From assembly GCF_012933385.1 (NCBI RefSeq), contig NZ_JABBPN010000007.1:62001-126000 (forward strand): 64,000 bases of DNA, given 5' to 3'. The notes below the pieces were generated by a model that saw only the letters and a program-made list of their open reading frames with translations, was not told where the DNA came from and searched no databases. Below, in pieces: positions 52,884 through 60,528 of this stretch (within the stretch, counting starts at the first letter, position 1; every line of letters begins with the position of its first letter). The DNA comes from Paenibacillus lemnae (GTDB lineage: Bacteria > Bacillota > Bacilli > Paenibacillales > Paenibacillaceae). A program made the position numbers and the translations under genes.

Positions 52884-52976
52884 TCATCCTTTTCTATCGT
52901 AAAATCCACGAAAAAAGCCGCAGACGACAGTCTGCGGCGGATGAGCGGAAATATATGGCGGATTTCCTGTAACCAT
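52884..52976 (-). CDS. Candidate leader peptide of the ABC-F gene
   Basis: ATG near minus 52976 opens a 30-codon frame starting MVTGNPPYISAHPPQTVV and ending YDRKG, with its stop just before the ABC-F start. The frame spans the whole attenuator hairpin. Pro-Pro pairs (NPPY, HPPQ) could cause ribosome pausing. The upstream ribosome-binding sequence is weak (TTGGACTTGAAATC), so translation is uncertain. Leader peptides that overlap terminators regulate several ABC-F and methyltransferase resistance genes. The rest of the 52977-53218 gap shows no other clear feature. Confidence 0.35.
   Translation of the reverse strand: MVTGNPPYISAHPPQTVVCGFFRGFYDRKG
52911..52938 (-). terminator. Attenuator terminator just upstream of the ABC-F gene
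   Basis: GCCGCAGAC (52917-52925) and GTCTGCGGC (52930-52938) form a perfect 9-bp stem with loop GACA; on the minus strand TTTTTT follows. It lies 33 nt before the ABC-F start and there is no minus-strand gene it would otherwise terminate except sbn genes reading away from it, so it is in the ABC-F leader. A 30-codon frame runs across it (minus about 52976-52884). Confidence 0.82.
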
Positions 52977-53218
52977 GATTGATTTCAAGTCCAATAGAGA
53001 GACCGCATCGAGGTCCCATTCACAGCTAAAGCTTATCTCTATCAGAATGCAAGTTAAATCATCAACCCCATGTTCAGGCACACCAAATCTTCCCCTCTAC
53101 CGCCGTAGAGAAAGCCTCTGCTATCACTTCTACAGTGTTCGCTTTGCTTTAGAAAGACAGGTGTTCTTACTTCATCGGATGACGTTACCTCACATTCCTA
53201 GAATGAATTTCTTCCTCA

Positions 53219-54187
53219 TTATACCAGAAGCTGTTCCCCAATGCCAAGTGCTAGAGCTTTTCGCCAGTAATGACCAGCTGTTCCAATATCAAAGATCGCA
53301 AGTCCCATCGGATTGAAAAAGACCGTTTCCTGCTGACCTGCCTGATTCAGCAGTCCGCGGCAGACGGCATCTGCCAGTGTGCCGACATCCTTTTTTTGAA
53401 GATCATGCTGTAAATGAAGCTGCTCTATATCTGTATTTTCCCGGCACACTTCATCCCAATCATCTACAATCAGGGTCTTTAAATGAGCTACGCTCTCCGG
53501 AAGATAATCCCTTAAAGATACTCCAAGCAGCAGCATGCCATCCCTCGGCTTCTCATCAATATACCTTTGGGAAGACACCGTACAGGTAGCCAGAATATTC
53601 ACATGGTGATAGACCTCTCTCCAATCCTGCGCCACCACCGTTTTTGAACGAAGGTGATCTGGCACTGTGGAAAGCTCCACTCCCCTCAGATCATACAGGT
53701 AGATCTTATGAAGCTTCTCTCCCAGCAGAGCCGCACACATGTCCAGATGCAGCCGGCCGATGGGTCCCCAACCAATGATACCTAGGCTTATCTGTTCCGG
53801 CTGTCGTGCCTCCATAAAGGCCTGAACCATTAGTCCGCTGACCGCAGCGGTCCGCAGACCGCTAAGCAGACCGCTGTTAAAAAAGGCAAGCGGCTGGCCT
53901 GTGTCGGTGTCATTCAGTATGACTGTATTGTGTGCACGTGGAAGTCCTTTGAGATAATTCTCCGGGAAACTCGCGATCCATTTGATTCCAGCCAGCTCCG
54001 TGCTGCCGCCAACATAAGCAGGCATGGCAATAATCCGGTTCTGAGGCTCTCTAAACCGCAGGTATGGCTTGATAGGATGGACACAGTCTCCGGCATCATC
54101 AGTATAAAGAACGCCCCTGACGGTCTCCGTCAGAGTATGCCAATCCGTTCCGATCTTCCGGATGTGATCATCATTCAAATACAGCAT
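53219..54187 (-). CDS. sbnB: SbnB-like dehydrogenase for 2,3-diaminopropionate synthesis
   Basis: NAD-dependent enzyme of the ornithine cyclodeaminase/mu-crystallin family. With SbnA it makes L-2,3-diaminopropionate (L-Dap): SbnB oxidatively splits N-(2-amino-2-carboxyethyl)-glutamate to L-Dap and 2-oxoglutarate (knowledge from staphyloferrin B). Seen here: N-terminal MLYLNDDHIRKIG, substrate loop MPAYVGGSTELAGIKWIASF, and the Rossmann motif LGIIGWGPIGRLHLDMCAA, with FFNPMGLAIFDIG near the end. 322 residues. Its ATG overlaps the sbnA stop (TAATG). It is the last gene of a three- or four-gene operon. Confidence 0.92.
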   Translation of the reverse strand: MLYLNDDHIRKIGTDWHTLTETVRGVLYTDDAGDCVHPIKPYLRFREPQNRIIAMPAYVGGSTELAGIKWIASFPENYLKGLPRAHNTVILNDTDTGQPLAFFNSGLLSGLRTAAVSGLMVQAFMEARQPEQISLGIIGWGPIGRLHLDMCAALLGEKLHKIYLYDLRGVELSTVPDHLRSKTVVAQDWREVYHHVNILATCTVSSQRYIDEKPRDGMLLLGVSLRDYLPESVAHLKTLIVDDWDEVCRENTDIEQLHLQHDLQKKDVGTLADAVCRGLLNQAGQQETVFFNPMGLAIFDIGTAGHYWRKALALGIGEQLLV

Positions 54188-55167
54188 TATGAATCCTCCC
54201 CCTGCAAACGGGGATTAAAGCCAAGCACCCGCTGCACCCATTCGTCACTATACACCGTATCCAGATACCTTTCCCCGCGGTCAGGCAGGATAGCGCAGCA
54301 AACGGCATTTTGAGGAATAGCGCCTTTCATCCGCAGGATCGATGTAATCACACCACCGGATGAAGCACCCGCCATAATGGCCTCTTTCCCAATCAACAAA
54401 CGGCATCCTTCCACACAGTCACGGTCCGAGACATATTGAACAGCATCTGCCATATCCGGACGGAATAATCCGGGTACCAGAGCCGCACCCAGGCCCGGAA
54501 ACTGCCGCGCACCCTTAGCCCCGCCAAAAATCACGCTTCCCGCTGCATCTACAGCAATCACCTTGGTGTTCCATTTGCGGGCCTTAATATAATCCGCACA
54601 GCCACGGATCGTACCACAGGAACTGACACCGACGAATAAATAGTCGATATGTCCCAAGGCATCTCCAATTTCCTTCATGGTCATCTCCGTATGGGCCAGG
54701 CTGTTATCCAAATTGCCGTATTGATTGGTCCAATAAGCATTCGGAATTTGAGCCACCAGCTCCCGGACTCTGGAAATTCGTGCAGGCAAAAATTCCCCTG
54801 TCGCAGGATCCGGCTGCGATACCAGTTCGATCTCACCATGGTAGCTTCGAATAATCCGCTTGTGCTGCTCGGTTGTCCGGGGATCTACCACACAGATAAA
54901 GCGAAGTCCTAATGAACGGCACAGCTGTGCCAGGCTAATAGCCAAATTACCTGAGCTGGATTCAATTATAACGCTGTTCTCTGTAACTTCCCCGCGACGA
55001 ATCGCTTCTCTAAGCAGATACAGCGCAGGCCGGTCCTTCGCACTGCCGCCGGGATTCATTCCCTCCAGCTTGGCATAAACCTTAAACGGTTCATCATAAA
55101 AAATCCGGGATAATCTGACTAACGGCGTACCGCCGATGGTATCTGCAATTCCACCCTCCAGTTTCAT
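54187..55167 (-). CDS. sbnA: SbnA-like PLP synthase for 2,3-diaminopropionate synthesis
   Basis: Cysteine-synthase-fold PLP enzyme that joins O-phosphoserine to glutamate to give the substrate of SbnB (family knowledge). PLP Lys44 in NPGGSAKDRPALYLL, substrate loop IESSSGNLAISLAQ and the phosphate cup VGVSSCGTIRGCADYIK. 326 residues, the length of staphylococcal SbnA. It starts directly after the ligase stop (TAG then ATG) and overlaps sbnB, so the three genes are tightly coupled. No NIS synthetase or siderophore export gene is beside it, so the product is probably not staphyloferrin B. Confidence 0.92.
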   Translation of the reverse strand: MKLEGGIADTIGGTPLVRLSRIFYDEPFKVYAKLEGMNPGGSAKDRPALYLLREAIRRGEVTENSVIIESSSGNLAISLAQLCRSLGLRFICVVDPRTTEQHKRIIRSYHGEIELVSQPDPATGEFLPARISRVRELVAQIPNAYWTNQYGNLDNSLAHTEMTMKEIGDALGHIDYLFVGVSSCGTIRGCADYIKARKWNTKVIAVDAAGSVIFGGAKGARQFPGLGAALVPGLFRPDMADAVQYVSDRDCVEGCRLLIGKEAIMAGASSGGVITSILRMKGAIPQNAVCCAILPDRGERYLDTVYSDEWVQRVLGFNPRLQGEDS

Positions 55168-56430
55168 CTACGATCCCTCGATTTTGTCATAATAGATTTT
55201 TTTCTGTTTGACACTGCTTCGCTGGGATTCATCTTCAAAATCTCCCTGCTCTACTGTGATCCTCCCGATAATTCCCGAGCGCACCATTGCACCGATTTCA
55301 GGGATCCGTTCCTCAAGCTCCGCACGAACGGCTTGCAGGACAGACTCTGAAATATCGTGCTGTTCCAAAGCGACAGCCTGATGGGAACGGTATACCTTCA
55401 CCTTCAGTCCCTGGAGATCCATGTGAACACGGACACTCACCTGCCCAAGGTGGCGGTATACAACATCCTCAATATCGTAAATGCTGATTTTCTCCCCATG
55501 CTTCAAATCCGGTCCAATCCGCTTGACAATACTCTGGAAGCTCATCTGTTTCCTGCCGTTCACAATAATCGGACGCAGATCCCGAACCACATCATACGTA
55601 ACATATCGGATGGCAGGAAAAGCTTCTCTTACCGTAGAGGTTAATACAAGAATTTGTTCTCCGTCAGGCAGTGCCTCGATGCCTTCGCCAAGTTCTTCTG
55701 TTCCTATTCCTTCGGCGGTTAATCCCTCAGTCAGCAGATAACGTCCATGTTCGTGGGAGAAATAGGCCATCGTCCCAATCTCAATAGAGCCGTACGTATC
55801 GGTGATGGATGCTGCAGAAATATTCAGCTGTTCAGCTGCTCTGGCGATCCAGCCTGCCGGAGCAATTTCACCCACCAGAATGACATGCCGGATACCGTAA
55901 GCAGACGGATCAGGTGATGCAAGCAGAATCCGCTCCAAAATGGAAGGCATGGTGTACAAGACATCCGGCTGGAAACGGTGGAGCTTCTCTAAGTGCTGCT
56001 CAATCGGTAGCTTGAATGAAATGGACTCTGCTTCCATACCAAGCTGTCGGAACACATCAACGGCAGTCGCTTCTGCGTGACCTGTACCCATATCTGCAAG
56101 AGCCCTGCGATAATGACCTGAACCCAAAATATGCCGATATACATCCAGTTTGATTCTCACATACTCCTCTTCGTCAGACGGTGTATAATAGATCGATTTT
56201 CGCCGGCCTGAACTCGTACCGGAAGTACGATACTCGAAACATCCGCTCACCTTTCCAAGCGGGTTATCAGCCGTGTAGTAATGCGTCTCTAACACGCCGG
56301 AGGTAACGAGAGGGAGCCGGGAAAGCCTGAGATTTTCTTTTTCCAAATCCACACCCGCCCACCGGGTATACCAGGGACAGCCTGGGGCGACTTTAGCAAT
56401 CGCTTGTTTAAGTTCTTCAGGCGAAATCAC
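55168..56430 (-). CDS. PaaK-like adenylate-forming ligase in the diaminopropionate operon
   Basis: 420-residue member of the phenylacetate-CoA ligase/adenylating superfamily. The ATP-binding loop is FEYRTSGTSSGRRKSIYYTP; other core motifs are ILVGEIAPAG, ITDTYGSIEIGTMAY and IRYVTYDVVRDLRPIIVNGR (the conserved Asp), with a C-terminal small domain (VYRHLGQVSVRVHMDL). It lacks a carrier-protein or condensation domain. GTG 56430 has GGGAGG 7 nt upstream. Next to sbnA and sbnB, it likely activates an acyl or amino acid for transfer to L-Dap or another partner; the substrate is unknown. Confidence 0.88.
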   Translation of the reverse strand: MISPEELKQAIAKVAPGCPWYTRWAGVDLEKENLRLSRLPLVTSGVLETHYYTADNPLGKVSGCFEYRTSGTSSGRRKSIYYTPSDEEEYVRIKLDVYRHILGSGHYRRALADMGTGHAEATAVDVFRQLGMEAESISFKLPIEQHLEKLHRFQPDVLYTMPSILERILLASPDPSAYGIRHVILVGEIAPAGWIARAAEQLNISAASITDTYGSIEIGTMAYFSHEHGRYLLTEGLTAEGIGTEELGEGIEALPDGEQILVLTSTVREAFPAIRYVTYDVVRDLRPIIVNGRKQMSFQSIVKRIGPDLKHGEKISIYDIEDVVYRHLGQVSVRVHMDLQGLKVKVYRSHQAVALEQHDISESVLQAVRAELEERIPEIGAMVRSGIIGRITVEQGDFEDESQRSSVKQKKIYYDKIEGS

Positions 56431-56639
56431 TGCGGATCCTCCCTTCTTTGACGAGACTCTTTTGCCGTTTCCAAATCAGCATATGCGAGATGCCGGTGCT
56501 CCGTTTGGTACAGCAGACCAAGTTGAAGCTGTCTAACGGCTCCAGACCAGCCCTGCATGCCAATGTCCCAAGGTTTAATAAGATGCTTTCTCCTCGTTCC
56601 AGTAGGCTTGGGACCACACCACCCCTCCTCTACAGCCAT
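56427..56639 (-). CDS. Possible 70-residue ORF upstream of the ligase
   Basis: Frame from ATG 56639 whose TGA overlaps the GTG of the ligase (GTGA), as expected for a coupled small gene. The C-terminal half looks protein-like (LGLLYQTEHRHLAYADLETA, then KESRQRREDPQ); the N-terminal half has Trp and basic residues (EEGWCGPKPTGTRRKHLIK). There is no ribosome-binding site before ATG 56639. A second frame (66 codons, minus 56617-56417) overlaps it and has GAGGAGGGG close to a GTG, so either or neither may be real. No family recognised. Confidence 0.35.
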   Translation of the reverse strand: MAVEEGWCGPKPTGTRRKHLIKPWDIGMQGWSGAVRQLQLGLLYQTEHRHLAYADLETAKESRQRREDPQ

Positions 56640-56678
56640 ATAATAGACTGCTAGGACTACAGCAACCTGCGAGGAAGG

Positions 56679-57467
56679 ATGGATATTACCTTGGCCAATA
56701 AGCCTTTAGGCGGAAAGATGAACAAGACAACTTTAATGCGCGGTAATCGCATGCTTGCAAGCCATATCCCGCAAACCAGACGCTTGAAACGTTCTGTGTT
56801 CTACAACATGCTTCATCGTTACGGCATGGTTTATGTCAAACCGGATCGGGGGTCACAAGGCAAAGGAGTTATCCGTGTAGAACGGCTGAGACGCGGCTAC
56901 CGATATCAGTACGGCACGGGTGTGCATACCTTCAGAAACTTCAACAGACTGTACAGATCCTTAAGCAGATACTTCAGCCTCAGACCGTATCTTGTTCAGC
57001 GGGGGATCCACGTACTGCGGTACAATGGACGCCCGTTTGATTTTCGGGTGATGATTCAACGGAATCCCAGCCGGAGATGGGAATGCACAGGTACTTTCGG
57101 ACGTCTGGCCCATCCGAGAAAGGCAGTGACGAACGGCAGCCAAGGCGGCACGATCTATGCTCCCTCCGTGCTGCTTCGTCCGTTTGCTGGAAGACGGTGG
57201 ACACCTCGACTGCTGCGTAACATGAACCGAATGGCTCATGTTACCGCTGCGCGGCTGAGTGCAAGAAAGTCCTCGCTGAATGAGCTGGGGCTCGACATCT
57301 GTTTTGACCGAAGACTTAAACCATGGATTCTGGAAGTGAACACCGTACCAGACCCTAAACCGTTTATGCTGCTGTCCAACCGCCGCATTATTCGCAAGAT
57401 TGTGGCCTACGGGCGTGCATATGGCAGACACTATAACCTGAAGGTAACTAAAGCCCGAAGGGCATAA
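56679..57467 (+). CDS. YheC/YheD-family ATP-grasp protein
   Basis: 262 residues, strongly basic (many Arg throughout). ATP-grasp elements: VYVKPDRGSQGKGVIRV (nucleotide-binding strand and loop), YLVQRGIHVLRYNGRPFDFR (adenine-contact region), MIQRNPSRRWECTGTFGRL and the metal-binding end ELGLDICFDRRLKPWILEVNT. The YheC/YheD family is linked to spore coats or endospore surface in Bacillus, but its chemistry (a peptide or amide bond with ATP) is not established. It is divergent from the diaminopropionate operon; ATP-grasp enzymes often ligate amino acids, so a link is possible but unproven. The start is uncertain: GAGGAAGG is very close to ATG 56679. Confidence 0.85.
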   Translation: MDITLANKPLGGKMNKTTLMRGNRMLASHIPQTRRLKRSVFYNMLHRYGMVYVKPDRGSQGKGVIRVERLRRGYRYQYGTGVHTFRNFNRLYRSLSRYFSLRPYLVQRGIHVLRYNGRPFDFRVMIQRNPSRRWECTGTFGRLAHPRKAVTNGSQGGTIYAPSVLLRPFAGRRWTPRLLRNMNRMAHVTAARLSARKSSLNELGLDICFDRRLKPWILEVNTVPDPKPFMLLSNRRIIRKIVAYGRAYGRHYNLKVTKARRA

Positions 57468-57502
57468 GATACGCTGTTCTTGTGCTGCCTCTAACCAAAA
57501 AC

Positions 57503-57532
57503 AGGCCCGCCGATGGAATCGGCGGGCCTTTA
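57503..57532 (+). terminator. Terminator after the ATP-grasp gene
   Basis: Perfect 12-bp stem AGGCCCGCCGAT / ATCGGCGGGCCT with loop GGA, then TT. It lies 35 nt past the stop. Confidence 0.82.
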
Positions 57533-57544
57533 ACGGCAAAAAGA

Positions 57545-57570
57545 AAAGCCCTTGATATTTCAAGGGCCTT
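57545..57570 (-). terminator. Terminator after the tRNA pair
   Basis: GCCCTTGA / TCAAGGGC with loop TATT; on the minus strand TTTTCTTTTT follows. It is just past the 3' end of tRNA-Gly. Confidence 0.85.
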
Positions 57571-57577
57571 TCAGTAA

Positions 57578-57648
57578 AGCGGGTGATGGGAATCGAACCC
57601 ACGCTACCAGCTTGGAAGGCTGGAGTTCTACCATTGAACTACACCCGC
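57578..57648 (-). tRNA. tRNA-Gly (anticodon TCC)
   Basis: The minus strand folds into a cloverleaf: acceptor GCGGGTG / CATCCGC-type pairing with CACCCGC, D-arm with AGTTCAATGGTAGAAC, anticodon stem CCAGC / GCTGG around loop CTTCCAA (anticodon TCC), and T-arm GTGGGTTCGATTCCCATC. CCA is not encoded. Second in the tRNA-Pro/tRNA-Gly pair. Confidence 0.96.
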
Positions 57649-57659
57649 ATAATATACAA

Positions 57660-57733
57660 TCGGGACGACACGATTTGAACATGCGACCCCCTGGTCCCAA
57701 ACCAGGTGCTCTACCAAGCTGAGCTACGTCCCG
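57660..57733 (-). tRNA. tRNA-Pro (anticodon TGG)
   Basis: Cloverleaf on the minus strand: acceptor CGGGACG / CGTCCCG, D-arm AGCTCAGCTTGGTAGAGC, anticodon stem CCTGG / CCAGG around loop TTTGGGA (anticodon TGG), T-arm with ATGTTCAAATCGTGT. CCA is not encoded. It lies 11 nt upstream of tRNA-Gly on the same strand. Confidence 0.96.
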
Positions 57734-57824
57734 TTAGCAAAAATGCTGTCTTAACGACAAAAATAAATATACCATGCACATGAAAGGAATGCAACAGATT
57801 TTTTAAGGAAGATCATTCCAAAGC

Positions 57825-57855
57825 AAAACCCTGACCGCATTGCGCGGATCAGGGT
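57825..57855 (-). terminator. Terminator after the aldolase-like gene
   Basis: ACCCTGACCGC pairs with GCGG-A-TCAGGGT (one bulge), followed on the minus strand by TTTTGC. It lies 19 nt past the stop at 57874. Confidence 0.8.
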
Positions 57856-57873
57856 CTCTTAGATGTTGATGAT

Positions 57874-58830
57874 TTACTTATCGAATGTTACTTCCGGTGT
57901 GGTCAGCTTGTCGTAAAAATCAACGGATTTGTCCTTATCTGCAGAAGCACGAAGCGCCATCGCAGAACGAGGATGCTCATCCAAAGTCCCCGTAATCATA
58001 TAAGGAATAATGTAGCCCCACTCCTCTTTCTCACGAACAGGAATCATGAAGCGCTCAATGATATCAAGCACGGGACGAAGCTGATACTTCGTACCCTTCA
58101 GATGAGTGACCAGCAGTTCTGTCGGGCAGTTGCCAGCCGCACGGCCCATTCCATATACCGAAGCATCCAGCAGTTCAACACCCAGCTCTGCGGCAACGAG
58201 TGTATTGGAGAACGCCAGCTGCATATTATTGTGGGTATGCACACCCAGACGCTTGTTCGGAAGATGGGTTTTAAACTTGTTCACCAGGTAATCAATATCT
58301 TTATGGTCCAGACTGCCATAGGAGTCCACAATATACACGAAGTCTACGACACTGTCCTTAATCATTTCAAAAGCTTCGAGCAGCTCGTTCTCCATAACAT
58401 TGGATAAAGCCATAATGTTGATTGTCGTCTCATACCCGCGGTCATGGAAGGTTTGAACCAGATCAAGTGCTTTGTCTACATCCTTGATGTAGCAGGCAAC
58501 CCGGATCAGATCCAGCATGCTTTCTTCACGCGGCATAATGTCATCCACTTCAACACGGCCAATATCCACCAGTGCCGACAGTTTAGTTTTTCCTTTCTGT
58601 GGAATCACTTCGCGAAGGAAGTCATCATCCAGAAAACGCCAAGGTCCTGCCTGGTCTGCTCCTTTAAGCAGTTTTGGTGAGTTTTTATACCCGATTTCCA
58701 TATATTCCACGCCTGCCTCATTCAGGCCGGCATATAGATTTTGAACAAATTCCACGCTGAAATCCCAGTTGTTTACCAGTCCGCCATCACGGATGGTACA
58801 ATCTACAATTTTGGTATGACTACTTTTCAT
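57874..58830 (-). CDS. HMGL-like aldolase-domain protein
   Basis: 318-residue TIM-barrel protein of the DRE-TIM metallolyase superfamily. The metal motif is IVDCTIRDGGLVNNW (Asp of the D-R-E triad variant), with barrel strands YMEIGYKNSP, VYIVDSYGSLDHKDI and HTHNNMQLAF (His-x-His metal ligands) and GMGRAAGNCPTELL. Relatives include 4-hydroxy-2-oxovalerate aldolase, homocitrate and isopropylmalate synthases. It lacks the C-terminal regulatory domain of LeuA. It stands alone between tRNAs and pepA. Reaction unknown; a C-C bond lyase or synthase acting on a 2-oxo acid is likely. Confidence 0.82.
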   Translation of the reverse strand: MKSSHTKIVDCTIRDGGLVNNWDFSVEFVQNLYAGLNEAGVEYMEIGYKNSPKLLKGADQAGPWRFLDDDFLREVIPQKGKTKLSALVDIGRVEVDDIMPREESMLDLIRVACYIKDVDKALDLVQTFHDRGYETTINIMALSNVMENELLEAFEMIKDSVVDFVYIVDSYGSLDHKDIDYLVNKFKTHLPNKRLGVHTHNNMQLAFSNTLVAAELGVELLDASVYGMGRAAGNCPTELLVTHLKGTKYQLRPVLDIIERFMIPVREKEEWGYIIPYMITGTLDEHPRSAMALRASADKDKSVDFYDKLTTPEVTFDK

Positions 58831-58895
58831 CCAAGCTAAACTCCCTTCACCCCGGTTTTTCTCTCCATCATACTTGAACGCCTTGCGAAAAGTAA

Positions 58896-58924
58896 AGAAA
58901 AAAAGTCCGCAGATCGCGGACCTT
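58896..58924 (-). terminator. Terminator after pepA
   Basis: Stem GTCCGC / GCGGAC with AAG/CTT extension and loop AGAT; on the minus strand TTTTTTTCTTT follows. It lies about 27 nt past the pepA stop. Confidence 0.88.
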
Positions 58925-58950
58925 CTCCTTTGCAGGCTATATTAGCTGCT

Positions 58951-60459
58951 TTACATTTCCTGAGTCCGAATCCATTCCGTAATCGTACGGACCATGACGC
59001 CGGTTCCTCCTTTGGGATTTACTCCTCGCTCTTTGGACATATAGGCAGTTCCGGCGATATCCAGATGAATCCATGGAAGACCATCCGCAAATGTCCCAAT
59101 AAATAACCCTCCGGTAATGGCACCTGCCATTCGGCCTGTAGAATTTTTTACATCTGCCACGTCGCTTTTCAGCATTTCCCAATATTCCGGATAGGAAGGC
59201 AAAGGCCATACTTTTTCCCCGGCTCTGCGGGAAGAAGAGATCAGCTCCTGCATAAATACATCATCATTCGTTACTGCTCCTGTCGCTACATCGCCCAAAG
59301 CTACGCCTACTGCTCCTGTCAATGTCGCTACATCAATGATGCGGTTTGCTCCAAGCTCTTTCGCGTAAGACATCCCGTCTGCCAGGACCACTCTTCCTTC
59401 CGCATCCGTATTTAGTACCTCGATGGTGCGGCCGCTCATGGTGGTTACAATATCACCCGGTTTAAATGCTCTGCCGTCAGGCATGTTCTCTGCCGATGGC
59501 ACGACCATCACAACATTGACCTTGGGACGCAGCTGCCCCAGCGCCTCCATGACGCCCAGAACGGCTGCAGAACCGCCCATATCACAGATCATCTCTTCCA
59601 TACCCGGAGCTCTTTTCAGCGACACACCGCCTGTATCAAACGTAATTCCTTTTCCAACCAGCCCGATGACGTCCTCCCAATGATCCGTTCCCTGGTATTT
59701 GATCACAATCATCCGGGGAGGGTTTACGCTGCCTTTGCCCACGGCCAGAACCCCGCCCATCCCTTTCTGCTCCATCATATGCTCATCCAGGATTTCAGTC
59801 TCCATCCCGTGACGTTCTGCGAGTGCGGAAGCCGCCGAGGCCAGCGCATCTGGGGTTAGTCTGTTACCAGGCAGGTTGACCAAATCACGGGCAAGTATAA
59901 CTGCATCCCCTGTTGCCTGTCCCCAGCCGGCTCCCTCCTCCCATGCTGCGTTAAACCCTGACTCATGTACAGAGCTGTCAACGATATAGATCACCTCTTG
60001 CAGCTGCTTTTTGTCCGCCCCGTCTCTTTTGTACTCTTTAGCCCGATAAGCTCCCAGCACAAATCCTTCACAAAGGGCTTGTGCACAGACACGAACATCC
60101 TGCTCCAAGGTAAATTGCTGCATAGTGGACGGAATATCCATAGATAGACTCTGGGCTCCAATTTTGATTGCTGCCTTTGCAGCTTGGGCTGCGATCAAAC
60201 GGAGTTCTTCGGATGACATCGGTCCATCTGTTCTCCCCATCAGTATGTAGGTTGTCAGGGAGTCTGCCGTTTGAAGCGGCAGGATATAGCTTTTGCCCGG
60301 AGCGGCTGTAAAGAGCCCTTTGTCCATCAAATTTCTTATTACCGGGTCCAATGCTGCACTTACCCCGCCATCCTGAATATCCTTTTTGCCCACCAGCAGC
60401 ACATGTGCATCACTACTTGATTCATTCCATTGTTCTTTAGTCTGTAATGTCCATCTCAT
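58951..60459 (-). CDS. pepA: Leucyl aminopeptidase (M17 family)
   Basis: Hexameric, two-metal cytosolic aminopeptidase that trims N-terminal residues from peptides. N-terminal macro-like domain (about 1-165) and C-terminal catalytic domain. Signature NTDAEGRVVLADGMSYA carries metal and catalytic residues; GLVGKGITFDTGGVSLKRA has the other metal-binding Lys and Asp; DMGGSAAVLGVMEAL is conserved. 502 residues. GGAGGGACAGCA precedes ATG 60459. A single gene with its own terminator. Confidence 0.96.
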   Translation of the reverse strand: MRWTLQTKEQWNESSSDAHVLLVGKKDIQDGGVSAALDPVIRNLMDKGLFTAAPGKSYILPLQTADSLTTYILMGRTDGPMSSEELRLIAAQAAKAAIKIGAQSLSMDIPSTMQQFTLEQDVRVCAQALCEGFVLGAYRAKEYKRDGADKKQLQEVIYIVDSSVHESGFNAAWEEGAGWGQATGDAVILARDLVNLPGNRLTPDALASAASALAERHGMETEILDEHMMEQKGMGGVLAVGKGSVNPPRMIVIKYQGTDHWEDVIGLVGKGITFDTGGVSLKRAPGMEEMICDMGGSAAVLGVMEALGQLRPKVNVVMVVPSAENMPDGRAFKPGDIVTTMSGRTIEVLNTDAEGRVVLADGMSYAKELGANRIIDVATLTGAVGVALGDVATGAVTNDDVFMQELISSSRRAGEKVWPLPSYPEYWEMLKSDVADVKNSTGRMAGAITGGLFIGTFADGLPWIHLDIAGTAYMSKERGVNPKGGTGVMVRTITEWIRTQEM

Positions 60460-60528
60460 TGCTGTCCCTCCATCTTGTCTTACATCGATTTATAGAATGA
60501 TTATAGAACGACCATTACCCGTTTCTGC

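Noticed and set aside
57578..57733. tRNA pair as an integration site for a genomic island
   Set aside because: No integrase and no direct repeat of a tRNA 3' end seen; neighbouring genes look like ordinary chromosome.
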